Of a stretch of 64,000 nt of DNA, positions 8,686 to 17,190 are shown in pieces. Source of the stretch: Zobellia nedashkovskayae (GTDB lineage: Bacteria; Bacteroidota; Bacteroidia; Flavobacteriales; Flavobacteriaceae). Every line of letters begins with the position of its first letter. Within the stretch, counting starts at the first letter, position 1. The notes under the pieces are model-generated. The model was given only the letters and a program-made list of their open reading frames with translations. It searched no databases and was not told the DNA's origin. A program made the translations under genes and the position numbers. The DNA is taken from NCBI RefSeq assembly GCF_015330125.1, contig NZ_JADDXR010000002.1:4042685-4106684 (forward strand), given 5' to 3'.

Positions 8686-11598
8686 TTAAGCCAGTAGTGC
8701 GTTCTTAAAAATGGTTACCGGATGCAAAGCCTTTCTTTTGGTTCCATCATAAATTTGATGCCTACAGCTTGTTCCATTCGCTGAAATGATGGTGTCTTCA
8801 GGCGATTTCCTGACGGATGGAAATAGTTTTAACTCACCAACCTTCATACTAACCTCGTAATGTTCCTTTTCATACCCAAAAGAACCCGCCATACCACAAC
8901 AGCCAGAGCTAATAATAGAAACCTTATAGTTTTCAGGTAGATTAAGAACATCAAAAGTCACCTTTTGGTTACTCAATGACTTTTGGTGGCAGTGTGCATG
9001 AATCTTTACCGTTTTAGCTTCTTTGGTGAATAAATCTGCCGTAATTTCATTTTTCTGTATTTCAGAAGCTAGGAATTCTTCTAACAAATAAGTGTTGACC
9101 GCTATAGCAGTTGTCGTTTCTGAATCTTGCGAGAAACGTTTGTATTCATCTCGAAAAGTTAAAACCGCTGATGGCTCCAGACCAATAACCGGCAGCCCGT
9201 TTGCTGCAAAATCTTTAAGTTTTGGAATATTCGCCAATGCTAATTTTTTAGCCTGCTTTAAAAAGCCTTTAGATAAATAGGTTCTTCCGCTTTCCGCGTA
9301 GAAAAGTTGCACATCATAACCCAACTTGGTAAGCACTTCAATGGCATCCTTACCTAATTCAATATCCAAGAATTGACTAAACTCATCTATATATAAAACT
9401 AGTTTTTGTTTTGTTATAGTATGCTTATTTTTAAACGATTGTAAGTAATCATCAAAATTAAAGCTATAAACTTTTGGAAGTGTTCTTTCTGGTGCAACCC
9501 CTGCGGATTTTTTTAATAAACCTCCAAAGAACTTGGAATCATATATAGCATTGGTCAACCCGGGCATTTTACTTCCCAGTTTGTTTAATTGAGTGTTATA
9601 GGCAAACAATTTACCACGCATTGGATACCCGTTTGCTTCTTGATATTGGTATAAAAACTCCGCTTTTAAAGTGGCTACATCAACATTACTTGGGCATTCC
9701 GTAGCACAAGCTTTACAACTTAAACAAAGATCAAAAACTTCTTTAAGTTCCTTTTGGTCAAACTTGTTTTTCTGCTCTCCTGTAGTTAAATATTCACGAA
9801 GTGCATTTGCTCTTCCTCTAGTGGTATGTTTTTCATCTCGGGTGGCATGAAAACTAGGACACATAGCTCCCGCTGCATGTTCGGTTTTTCGGCAATCACC
9901 ACCTCCGTTACATTTCTCGGTAGCTTTTAGAATACCTTCACTATCTGAAAAATCAAGTAGTGTTTTTATTTCTGGTTCTTTTCGGTCTACTTCATAACGA
10001 AGCGATTCATCCATTGGGTAGGCATCAACAATTTTACCTGGGTTGAAAATACTTTCAGGATCAAAATAAGATTTTATCCGTCTTAACAACTGATAGTTCT
10101 CCTCGCCTATCATCAAAGGAATAAACTCGGCACGAACAATACCATCACCATGTTCACCGCTAAATGAACCTTTATATTTTTTCGTCAGTTTAGCCACATC
10201 CGTAGTAATGTTTCTAAACATCACTACGTCATCGCCCTTTTTTAAGTTTAATATAGGACGAAGGTGCAATTCCCCTGCCCCAGCATGTGCATAATACACA
10301 GCGGACTGCTTATAGCCATCCATGATTTGGGTGAACTCACCTATAAAATCTTTTAAATCAGCAACGGCAACTGCCGTATCTTCAATACACGCAACGGCTT
10401 TTCGGTCACCAACCATATTTCCTAACAACCCTAGCCCAGCTTTGCGCAGTATGACGGCCTTATTTACATCATCGCCTCTTAATATAGCTTCAGAATAGCT
10501 AAGACCTGATACTTTTGCTGTTACCAGAAGTGCATCAATTTGCTTTTGGAGGTCTTCTTCGGTATCCGCTTTAACCTCTAACATTAAAAGTGCTGCAGGA
10601 TCTCCATCAACAAAGAACCGGTTTTTTAATTGTTCCCTATTATTCTTTGTACAGTCAAGAATTACCCTGTCCATCATCTCACAAAGATGTAAATCGTGCT
10701 CCATTACGGGTGCTACGTCAGATAGGCAGTCTTCCAAGCTTTTATAATGTGTTACCACCATAGCAGAAAACTTAGGCGGCAAATCATCTAATTGAAACGT
10801 TATTTCTGTAGTGAAAGCCAAAGTACCCTCACTTCCACTTAATAATTTACAGATATTAATTTTTTCATCCGTATCTCCAAATACACTTGTATTCAGCAAC
10901 TCATCTACGGCATAACCTGTGCTTCTTCTGTGAATTTCAGGTTTCGGAAATTCCTCAAAAATCCGTTCTTGCACTTCCTTAGGAGACAATTCCTTGTAAA
11001 TTTCTCTATATATAGTTCCTTCTAAAGTATTTAAACTTTGTTTTTCTTCAAATTCAGATACGGTAAGTGCTTTAAATTCTACCTCGTTTCCATCTGACAA
11101 TACCGTTTTAAGCGAGACAATTTTTTCGCGGGTAATACCATATTTAATAGATGTAGTTCCCGAAGAGTTGTTTCCAACCATACCGCCAACCATACAACGG
11201 TTAGCTGTAGAAGTATTTGGTCCAAAAAACAGACCGTAAGGCTCAAGGTACTGGTTCAATTCATCACGAATTACACCTGGTTGTAATGTTACCTGCTTTT
11301 TTTTCTCATCTAAGCTAATGATCTTTGTAAAGTGCTTTGATGTATCTACTACTATACCTTCGCCAACTACCTGCCCTGCTAAAGAGGTACCTGCAGTACG
11401 AGGTATAAGACCAATCTTATGCTTGTTTGCGAACAAAACCAAAGTTTTAAGATCTTTGATCGTCTCAGGAAAAGTTACGGCAGTAGGGATTTTCCTATAT
11501 ACAGAAGCATCCGTGGCGTATAAGGTTTTTGTTAAACTATCCGATAAAACGCGACCTTGCAGTGAATTCCCTAGTTCTAGAAGTAAATTTTTATTCAA
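8686..11598 (-). CDS. FAD-binding and (Fe-S)-binding oxidoreductase, D-lactate/2-hydroxyacid dehydrogenase-like
   Basis: 970 residues. Order: FAD_binding_4 domain (about 40-180, with PRTAGTSLAGQVVG and VGGMVGNNSSG), FAD-oxidase C domain (about 260-525, ending in GEHGDGIVRAEF and FNPGKIVD), then a ferredoxin-like region with CNGGGDC...CPS and CLSCKACATECPS (two cluster sites), and C-terminal CCG-type motifs (HCHQKSL, SSGCCGMAGSFGYEKEHYE). This fused layout (YdiJ-like) oxidises a D-2-hydroxyacid such as D-lactate or 2-hydroxyglutarate and passes electrons through Fe-S clusters to the respiratory chain. No export signal. The substrate is not decidable from sequence. Confidence 0.9.
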   Translation of the reverse strand: MNKNLLLELGNSLQGRVLSDSLTKTLYATDASVYRKIPTAVTFPETIKDLKTLVLFANKHKIGLIPRTAGTSLAGQVVGEGIVVDTSKHFTKIISLDEKKKQVTLQPGVIRDELNQYLEPYGLFFGPNTSTANRCMVGGMVGNNSSGTTSIKYGITREKIVSLKTVLSDGNEVEFKALTVSEFEEKQSLNTLEGTIYREIYKELSPKEVQERIFEEFPKPEIHRRSTGYAVDELLNTSVFGDTDEKINICKLLSGSEGTLAFTTEITFQLDDLPPKFSAMVVTHYKSLEDCLSDVAPVMEHDLHLCEMMDRVILDCTKNNREQLKNRFFVDGDPAALLMLEVKADTEEDLQKQIDALLVTAKVSGLSYSEAILRGDDVNKAVILRKAGLGLLGNMVGDRKAVACIEDTAVAVADLKDFIGEFTQIMDGYKQSAVYYAHAGAGELHLRPILNLKKGDDVVMFRNITTDVAKLTKKYKGSFSGEHGDGIVRAEFIPLMIGEENYQLLRRIKSYFDPESIFNPGKIVDAYPMDESLRYEVDRKEPEIKTLLDFSDSEGILKATEKCNGGGDCRKTEHAAGAMCPSFHATRDEKHTTRGRANALREYLTTGEQKNKFDQKELKEVFDLCLSCKACATECPSNVDVATLKAEFLYQYQEANGYPMRGKLFAYNTQLNKLGSKMPGLTNAIYDSKFFGGLLKKSAGVAPERTLPKVYSFNFDDYLQSFKNKHTITKQKLVLYIDEFSQFLDIELGKDAIEVLTKLGYDVQLFYAESGRTYLSKGFLKQAKKLALANIPKLKDFAANGLPVIGLEPSAVLTFRDEYKRFSQDSETTTAIAVNTYLLEEFLASEIQKNEITADLFTKEAKTVKIHAHCHQKSLSNQKVTFDVLNLPENYKVSIISSGCCGMAGSFGYEKEHYEVSMKVGELKLFPSVRKSPEDTIISANGTSCRHQIYDGTKRKALHPVTIFKNALLA

Positions 11599-11685
11599 CG
11601 GTAAACAATTTAGATTGCTAAATTAAGTTTTTATGGTTGAAAGGCGAATGTAAAACACCTTTTTAGAACCAAAAATCACAAGAAT

Positions 11686-12204
11686 ATGAAAAAATGGAAA
11701 TTTTTATTTTTTATTTGCTTTTGCTTTACCGCACTTTCTCTTCAGGCCCAAGAAATTGCAGACAACGCGTTAGGTTTGCGACTTGGTGACAGTGATGGGT
11801 TTGGTGCTGAAATTTCTTATCAGAGATCTATTGGTCGTTATACGCGCGCAGAATTTGATCTAGGTTACCGGGATAGTCGCGAGTTTGATGCGGTTAAACT
11901 TACTGGTATTTACCAATGGGTATATGAGATCGATAAAGGATTCAACTGGTTTTATGGAGCTGGAGCTGGTTTTGGAAGTGTAGATTTTTCTCCAATCCCC
12001 AATAAGAACAACCCAACCATTGCCGAAGATCCAGATGGTGGCCTTTTTGTTTTCGTTGCCGCTGACGTAGGAATAGAATACAACCCAGACCTACCTATAG
12101 TAGTGTCTTTGGATTTTAGACCTGAACTAGGACTTATAGGTTTCAAAAATTTTGATAACACATTGAATTTTGATATTGCCTTAGGTATTCGCTATCAATT
12201 TTAA
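11686..12204 (+). CDS. Small outer-membrane beta-barrel protein
   Basis: 172 residues. An N-terminal signal peptide (hydrophobic 5-20, ending SLQAQ) is followed by alternating-residue beta strands rich in Gly and aromatics (GLRLGDSDGFGAEISYQRS, YGAGAGFG). It ends in ...GIRYQF; a terminal Phe is the classical C-terminal signature of proteins inserted by BamA. This suggests an 8-stranded OmpW/OmpX-size barrel. No specific ligand can be proposed. It precedes the TlpA lipoprotein by about 100 bp, with a -7 element between them. Confidence 0.72.
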   Translation: MKKWKFLFFICFCFTALSLQAQEIADNALGLRLGDSDGFGAEISYQRSIGRYTRAEFDLGYRDSREFDAVKLTGIYQWVYEIDKGFNWFYGAGAGFGSVDFSPIPNKNNPTIAEDPDGGLFVFVAADVGIEYNPDLPIVVSLDFRPELGLIGFKNFDNTLNFDIALGIRYQF

Positions 12205-12278
12205 ATAAATTAAGTAAAACATACTTCTAAGCTCTTGACACATAATGTTAAGGGCTTTTTTTTGTACCGATATATACC

Positions 12279-12286
12279 TACATTTG
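12279..12286 (+). promoter_or_regulatory. Candidate -7 promoter element for the TlpA lipoprotein
   Basis: TACATTTG matches TAnnTTTG, 20 bp upstream of the ATG at 12307. The nearest TTG (12262-12264) is only 14 bp away, short of the usual 17-23, so the -33 element is uncertain. Confidence 0.4.
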
Positions 12287-12306
12287 CCACATCTTAAACC
12301 AAAAGA

Positions 12307-13425
12307 ATGAAAAAAGTAGTATTATCTATCTGTATTTTAATAGGTCTTGTAGCCTGTAATTCAAAGCCTGAAGGCTATAACTTTAAAGGGAATATAACCG
12401 GAGAAGTTGAAAACGGAACTAAAGTATTTCTAAGGGCCATGGGCGAAAATGGACAGCCTGTAGATATTGATACTACCACAATTGAAAACGGAGCGTTTGC
12501 TTTTACCGGTGTAGCAGATATGCCTGAAATGCATTACGTTTTTGTAGACAAGCTAATGGGGTATACTGCTGTTATCCTAGAGAATGGGGATATAGAGCTT
12601 AAAGCTCAGAAAGACAGTTTAGGTTTTGCTACTGTAAAAGGTTCTATGCAAAACGAAGTGTTCATGGATTACATGGACAAGTCTAAAAAAATAACTGCAC
12701 AAGCACAATCTATTCAAGAAGATATGCAAAAAGCGGATCAAGCTACTGCAAATTCTCTTCGTGATGAAATGATGGAGCTTCAAGAAGAATACAAAAATTT
12801 TGAGCTTGACTATGTTAAAGAACATCCGGATGCTCTTATTTCTGTTCTTTTGATAGATAGAGCCATTGGCGCTCGTGCCGTAACTTCTGAAGAGGCACAA
12901 GCCATGTTTGACGGACTTTCTCCTGAAATCAAAAAAACAAAGGCTGCTGTTTCTATTACAGAAAAACTAGAGGCACAAAAGAAAGTTGAAGAAAACCAAA
13001 AAGGTACAGCTGTAGGTGCTAAAGCTCCGGCTTTTAGCGCTCCTACTCCAGATGGAAAAGAATTGGCGCTTGCTGATGCTTTGGGTAAAGTTACCTTAAT
13101 TGATTTTTGGGCCGCATGGTGTAAGCCTTGTCGTGCTGAGAACCCTAATGTGGTGAGTGTTTACGAAAAATACCATGATAAAGGTTTGAATATCATTGGT
13201 GTTTCTTTGGATAAAACAGGAGATGCATGGAAAAAAGCTATTGCTGAAGATGGATTAACTTGGAACCAAGTTTCTAACCTTGCATACTTTAACGATCCTA
13301 TTGCTAAGCTATATAATGTAGATGCTATACCAGCGGCTTTCTTATTAGATGAGAACGGTGTTATTATAGCTAAGAACCTTAGAGGACCAGCTTTGGAACA
13401 AAAAATTGCAGAACTACTTAACTAG
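12307..13425 (+). CDS. DUF4369-TlpA thioredoxin-like lipoprotein
   Basis: 372 residues. A lipoprotein signal with lipobox LVAC (Cys17) leads into a DUF4369 beta domain (about 24-120), a helical linker (120-230) and a TlpA/AhpC-type thioredoxin domain with active site WCKPC at 271-275 and the cis-Pro region DAIPAAFLLDENG near 345-357. Such proteins are membrane-tethered disulfide reductants in the periplasm, acting for example in cytochrome c maturation or on secreted protein thiols. A strong terminator follows. Confidence 0.92.
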   Translation: MKKVVLSICILIGLVACNSKPEGYNFKGNITGEVENGTKVFLRAMGENGQPVDIDTTTIENGAFAFTGVADMPEMHYVFVDKLMGYTAVILENGDIELKAQKDSLGFATVKGSMQNEVFMDYMDKSKKITAQAQSIQEDMQKADQATANSLRDEMMELQEEYKNFELDYVKEHPDALISVLLIDRAIGARAVTSEEAQAMFDGLSPEIKKTKAAVSITEKLEAQKKVEENQKGTAVGAKAPAFSAPTPDGKELALADALGKVTLIDFWAAWCKPCRAENPNVVSVYEKYHDKGLNIIGVSLDKTGDAWKKAIAEDGLTWNQVSNLAYFNDPIAKLYNVDAIPAAFLLDENGVIIAKNLRGPALEQKIAELLN

Positions 13426-13444
13426 TTTAAGAAACATAACATAT

Positions 13445-13481
13445 AAAAAGCCCCGAACGGAAATCCGTTCGGGGCTTTTTT
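13445..13481. terminator. Strong bidirectional terminator
   Basis: GCCCCGAACGGA (13450-13461) pairs perfectly with TCCGTTCGGGGC (13464-13475) around a two-base loop, flanked by A5 and T6. It lies between two convergent genes and can serve both. Confidence 0.93.
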
Positions 13482-13500
13482 ATACTTTAAATTGGAGTTT

Positions 13501-15138
13501 TTAGAACTTATTTCTAACGTCTTTAAACTCACCTACAACCTGTGCAGTTCCTAATTTCTTTACACTTCCAAAAACATTTGCTTCGGAAGCATCACCTATA
13601 AACTCTAATGTAGCTCCATCGTTAAGAATGATATCTCCATAAACAGTCAGGCTGCCTTCAATTTTAAGGGTAGCGTCTTTATTAACTGTAATATTCTTTC
13701 GTTTGTTATTTCTTCCTATAGACAATGAACCGTTCATCTCAAATAAACCATCACTATTAATATAGCTACTGTTGTTTACCGACCATGTACCGCATAATAG
13801 TAATGAACCATTTACATTAACAGAATTGAAATATTTAGAGCCTTTGAATTCTTTTGTTTCTCCTTGATTAACTGATAAATTAGCGCTACCAGAATAAGAT
13901 AGTAAATCTGCACAACGCGCTTCTAAACTTTCCTCAGGTCTGTTTAATTTTACAATCTGAAGTCCAGCTTTACCTGAGGCAGCAAAAATGTAATCGCCTT
14001 TAGAAGCTACAAAATTGATTGAACCATCAAGGTCAACAACCCCAACAATGTTGGTCTGTCCATCCTTTTCTTCAGTCAGACACAATCCGGCACCACCATT
14101 GGCCATTAATAAAATATCTTCGTTAATTGCTACGGCGTTGGTAACAATGTCTTGACTATCCGTTCCTTCTGGGTTTAAAAGAATAGAGATATATTCTACT
14201 AAGTCACCACTGGTCAAATTATAAACACCAGCACCTTTAGAACCTTCTGAAACATATATTTTTTCAGTAGAAAAATCAATTGTTCTTTTACTGTTATCAC
14301 CAAAATCTGAACTGATGGCTATTTCTTTACTTACTGCAAAGTTTTCATCCATAATGCTAACACCTTGGCTTGCATCTAATACAGCAATAGTCCCATTATT
14401 ATAGGCTACAGAACGCAAATCAGAAAAAGAAACATCATTTTGAACAGAAAGGTCTGTACTCTTATAAGAGGTTAATAAACCATCTTTACCACTGGTTACC
14501 ATAATTCCGTTTGGCGTTACTTTTACATCGTTTGCTGTAAAACCTTCTTGGAAACCGTAAATCAACTCACCACTTACATCTAATGTACCGTTGGAAGCCG
14601 GAATCTTAACCACAAAAGAGTTGGCAGTTGCCCTAACAGACGTTTCTGCATCTACGCCACCAACAGCATATACATATCCATTATCATAAGCAATAGCGTT
14701 AATATCTGCGTTGGAATAATATAATCTAGAGGTAACTTGAGGATTATTAGGGTCACTAACATCTATAATATCTACGCCACCTGCATAACCATCTTCTACG
14801 GTGTTGTAAGAAACATAAGCGTAATCCCCATCTACATCTACATGAGAAGCGGTAAGATTTTCACCTCCGCTAAAAGATGGTGGGTCTACGCGCGCAATTA
14901 ATGTTAACGGATAATCACCGGCCATTTCCTCACCCGTTTTTGAAGTTTTTCCGGAAGTTCCGTCCGTAAGGTTAATTACTAATACCCCTGCATCATCAAA
15001 AAGAATACTATTATCTAATACAGATTTTTGGGCTTCAATTGAAATATTATCTTCGGTGTCACTGAAAACCGTGGTCTCATCGCTACAAGAAGTAGCAAAT
15101 ACAACAGCCGCAAATGCGGCAAGGGAAAGTCTTTTCAT
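13501..15138 (-). CDS. LVIVD-repeat-like beta-propeller lipoprotein
   Basis: 545 residues with a lipoprotein signal (FATSC, Cys18). Residues about 80-405 carry repeats of the type 'GVDIIDVSDPNNPQVTS...DINAIAYDNGYVYAVGG', 'GIMVTSGKDGLLTSY' and 'KAGLQIVKLNRP', as in LVIVD/propeller proteins. The C-terminal 110 residues change to short Asn/Gly-rich strands (VNVNGSLLLCG, ITVNKDATLKIEGSL) that look like a right-handed beta-helix or adhesin stalk. It is probably a surface-exposed or periplasmic binding protein; no catalytic motif seen. It is transcribed alone. Confidence 0.68.
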   Translation of the reverse strand: MKRLSLAAFAAVVFATSCSDETTVFSDTEDNISIEAQKSVLDNSILFDDAGVLVINLTDGTSGKTSKTGEEMAGDYPLTLIARVDPPSFSGGENLTASHVDVDGDYAYVSYNTVEDGYAGGVDIIDVSDPNNPQVTSRLYYSNADINAIAYDNGYVYAVGGVDAETSVRATANSFVVKIPASNGTLDVSGELIYGFQEGFTANDVKVTPNGIMVTSGKDGLLTSYKSTDLSVQNDVSFSDLRSVAYNNGTIAVLDASQGVSIMDENFAVSKEIAISSDFGDNSKRTIDFSTEKIYVSEGSKGAGVYNLTSGDLVEYISILLNPEGTDSQDIVTNAVAINEDILLMANGGAGLCLTEEKDGQTNIVGVVDLDGSINFVASKGDYIFAASGKAGLQIVKLNRPEESLEARCADLLSYSGSANLSVNQGETKEFKGSKYFNSVNVNGSLLLCGTWSVNNSSYINSDGLFEMNGSLSIGRNNKRKNITVNKDATLKIEGSLTVYGDIILNDGATLEFIGDASEANVFGSVKKLGTAQVVGEFKDVRNKF

Positions 15139-15318
15139 TATAAGTAGGTTTATGAGCTATTAGATTTGGGCTCTAACAGAACGTAAAACTACTCTTAACG
15201 GTATGTGTGTCGTATTTTTTTTCGACGAAATACACACTTATGCTACTTTTTTTGCCTTTTTATAGCTTTTGGAGGTGTTAACTAGGCAATTTATTAAGGA
15301 TTACCGATGAACGGCAAC

Positions 15319-15969
15319 CTATATTTTGCCCATTTTAGCCATTATCAATAGAATAATGATAGGCAAGGCCAACAATCCTACCATCAGAGGCTCATTTACC
15401 AGGAGTTGCGGCATGAATAGTAGTGTGCTTACATAACCACCAATGGCACCACCAAAATGAGCGGTGTGACCAATATTTCCTAGTCGGCTTTTCATTCCAT
15501 AAATCGAGTACAGTAAATACCCTATACCAAAAACGTACGCCGGAATTGGTAATGGTATGAACATAATACCCAACTGCATATTGGGTTGTAAAAGAATTGC
15601 GGCATAAAGTACGCCTGTTACCGCACCACTTGCCCCTACTGCACTATAATTAGGTTCATTTTTATGGAAAAACATGGCAAGAAGACTACCTGCTAATAAA
15701 CTAATGAAATAGATCGCTATAAATTTTCCTGAGCTAAACCAGTTTACCACTACCGGTGCAAAAAAGTAAAGGGTGAACATATTAAAGAAAAGATGCGAAA
15801 TATCTACATGTAAAAAGCCAGAAGTAAGCATACGGTCTTTCTGACCGGCTTGAATCTGACCTATGCCAAATTTATAGCGTTCAAAGAAAGCGGTATCGTT
15901 AAAACCTTTTAGAGAGACTAATACATTGGCAGCGATTACCACTATGGTGGCAATATCTAGGTTGTTCAT
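15319..15969 (-). CDS. Rhomboid-family intramembrane serine protease
   Basis: 216 residues, about six transmembrane helices. The catalytic Ser is in GASGAVTG (Ser114), and the His in the AHFGGAIGG helix is His171, giving the Ser-His dyad. The HVDISHLFFNMF loop (about 54-64) is also typical. Rhomboids cleave transmembrane segments of membrane proteins; the substrate is unknown. Its putative -7 element abuts that of the divergent acyltransferase gene. Confidence 0.93.
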   Translation of the reverse strand: MNNLDIATIVVIAANVLVSLKGFNDTAFFERYKFGIGQIQAGQKDRMLTSGFLHVDISHLFFNMFTLYFFAPVVVNWFSSGKFIAIYFISLLAGSLLAMFFHKNEPNYSAVGASGAVTGVLYAAILLQPNMQLGIMFIPLPIPAYVFGIGYLLYSIYGMKSRLGNIGHTAHFGGAIGGYVSTLLFMPQLLVNEPLMVGLLALPIIILLIMAKMGKI

Positions 15970-15990
15970 ACGTAGCAGTTAATTTCGGTT

Positions 15991-16008
15991 CAAATATAGT
16001 TATATTTG
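15991..16008. promoter_or_regulatory. Back-to-back -7 elements of divergent promoters
   Basis: CAAATATA at 15991-15998 reads TATATTTG on the minus strand, 21 bp upstream of the rhomboid ATG. TATATTTG at 16001-16008 on the plus strand is 18 bp upstream of the acyltransferase ATG. Both match TAnnTTTG exactly and are only 2 bp apart. No good TTG -33 match was found for either. Confidence 0.55.
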
Positions 16009-16026
16009 CCTACTTAAAAGGTTTTC

Positions 16027-16914
16027 ATGCAGTTGCTTGTTTTTATTTTAGTATACCCCTTGTTATGGTTGATTTCCATACTTCCTTACCGACTTTTTTA
16101 CGGGTTTTCTGATTTTGTTTTCTTTTGGGTCTATCGCGTCGTAGGATACCGAAAAGATGTGGTGCGACAGAATCTAGAATTGGTATTTCCGGAGAAAACA
16201 GAAGCCGATATAAAAGATATTCAGAAGAAGTTTTACCACCACATGTGCGATATGTTCCTAGAAATGGTGAAAACAATGCATCTGTCTAAAGAAGAGGTAA
16301 AAAAACGCTACACCGTTAAGAACATGGAAGTGATACAGGAAATTGAAAAGAAAAAAACAATTCTTGTAGTTTGTTCTCACTATGCCAATTGGGAATGGAA
16401 CGTTAGCATGAATAATTATGTGAGTTCTAAGGGTTATGCCGTTTACCAGAAAATAAGCAATACCTATTTTGACCGTTGGATAAAAAATGTCCGTGCGCGC
16501 TGGAATACTACACTTATTACAAAAGAAGAAACCGCCAAAACCGTTTTACTGAATTACAAGAACAACGTAACGGGAATTTTCGGTATGGTAAGTGACCAGT
16601 CTCCGCAATGGCACCGCGCTCATTATTGGGCAGAATTTATGGGGGTAAAAGTACCTGTTATTAATGGAGCTGAAAGCTTAGCAAGAAAAATGGACCTTGC
16701 GGTAGTTTTCCTGAAAGTATCAAAAGTAAAGCGTGGCTATTATAGTGCCGAATTTATTCCGATTACAACTGCTGGTTCTTCTACAGAAAAAAACGAAATC
16801 ACCGATGAGTTTCTTCGTCTTGCCGAACAACAGATTCGTGAGCAGCCAGAATATTACCTATGGACGCATAGACGTTGGAAACATAGGGACAAGGTTCCTG
16901 TGGAGTTTCAGTAA
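16027..16914 (+). CDS. Lysophospholipid/lipid A acyltransferase (LpxL/HtrB family)
   Basis: 295 residues. One N-terminal membrane helix is followed by the acyltransferase core with HYANWE (an H-x4-E catalytic motif near 118-123) and the FGMVSDQSPQW block with the downstream E/F-rich lipid site. The C-terminal YLWTHRRWKHRDK matches the LpxL/LpxM end (W-x-H-R-R-W-K). It adds secondary acyl chains to lipid A, or acts on ornithine lipid-type substrates as in other Bacteroidota; which one is inference. It is followed by a repeat-rich intergenic region. Confidence 0.9.
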   Translation: MQLLVFILVYPLLWLISILPYRLFYGFSDFVFFWVYRVVGYRKDVVRQNLELVFPEKTEADIKDIQKKFYHHMCDMFLEMVKTMHLSKEEVKKRYTVKNMEVIQEIEKKKTILVVCSHYANWEWNVSMNNYVSSKGYAVYQKISNTYFDRWIKNVRARWNTTLITKEETAKTVLLNYKNNVTGIFGMVSDQSPQWHRAHYWAEFMGVKVPVINGAESLARKMDLAVVFLKVSKVKRGYYSAEFIPITTAGSSTEKNEITDEFLRLAEQQIREQPEYYLWTHRRWKHRDKVPVEFQ

Positions 16915-16921
16915 CCCTCTT

Positions 16922-17178
16922 CCTTCGACTGCGCTCAGGAAGGTGTTATTTCAATTGCGTGTATACTCTAGAATCTGACTGCGCTCAGGAAGTCGCTACT
17001 TCAATTGCGTGAATCTTCAAAAATCTGAATGTGCTCAGAAAGGTATTACTTATATCTGATAAGATTTAAGAGAAAGTATTTCTCTATTACACATAAAAAC
17101 GCTCGGAATGAAAATGAGAAGAATCTCAATCATTCCGAGCGTTTTGTTATCAAGCACCTCCCTGAGCGCAGTCGAAGG
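16922..17178. repeat. 50-bp tandem repeat plus 18-bp inverted repeat
   Basis: GACTGCGCTCAGGAAG begins at 16927 and again at 16977, and a decayed copy GAATGTGCTCAGAAAG begins at 17027, an exact 50-bp period. TTCAATTGCGTG is shared by copies 1 and 2. CCTTCGACTGCGCTCAGG (16922-16939) recurs inverted at 17161-17178, perfect over 18 bp, with the glmM/acyltransferase terminator between. From memory, this sequence family is a common dispersed intergenic repeat of flavobacteria; a search is needed to confirm. Confidence 0.8.
17096..17145. terminator. Bidirectional terminator between the acyltransferase and glmM
   Basis: AAAACGCTCGGAATG (17096-17110) pairs perfectly with CATTCCGAGCGTTTT (17131-17145), with an extra short TGAGA/TCTCA hairpin in the loop. 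The ends are A-rich and T-rich, so both directions are served. Confidence 0.85.
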
Positions 17179-17190
17179 GCGGTGCTGATT

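Noticed and set aside
16922..17178. CRISPR-like repeats
   Set aside because: Only two good copies plus a decayed one, no distinct spacers and no cas genes; tandem repeat instead.
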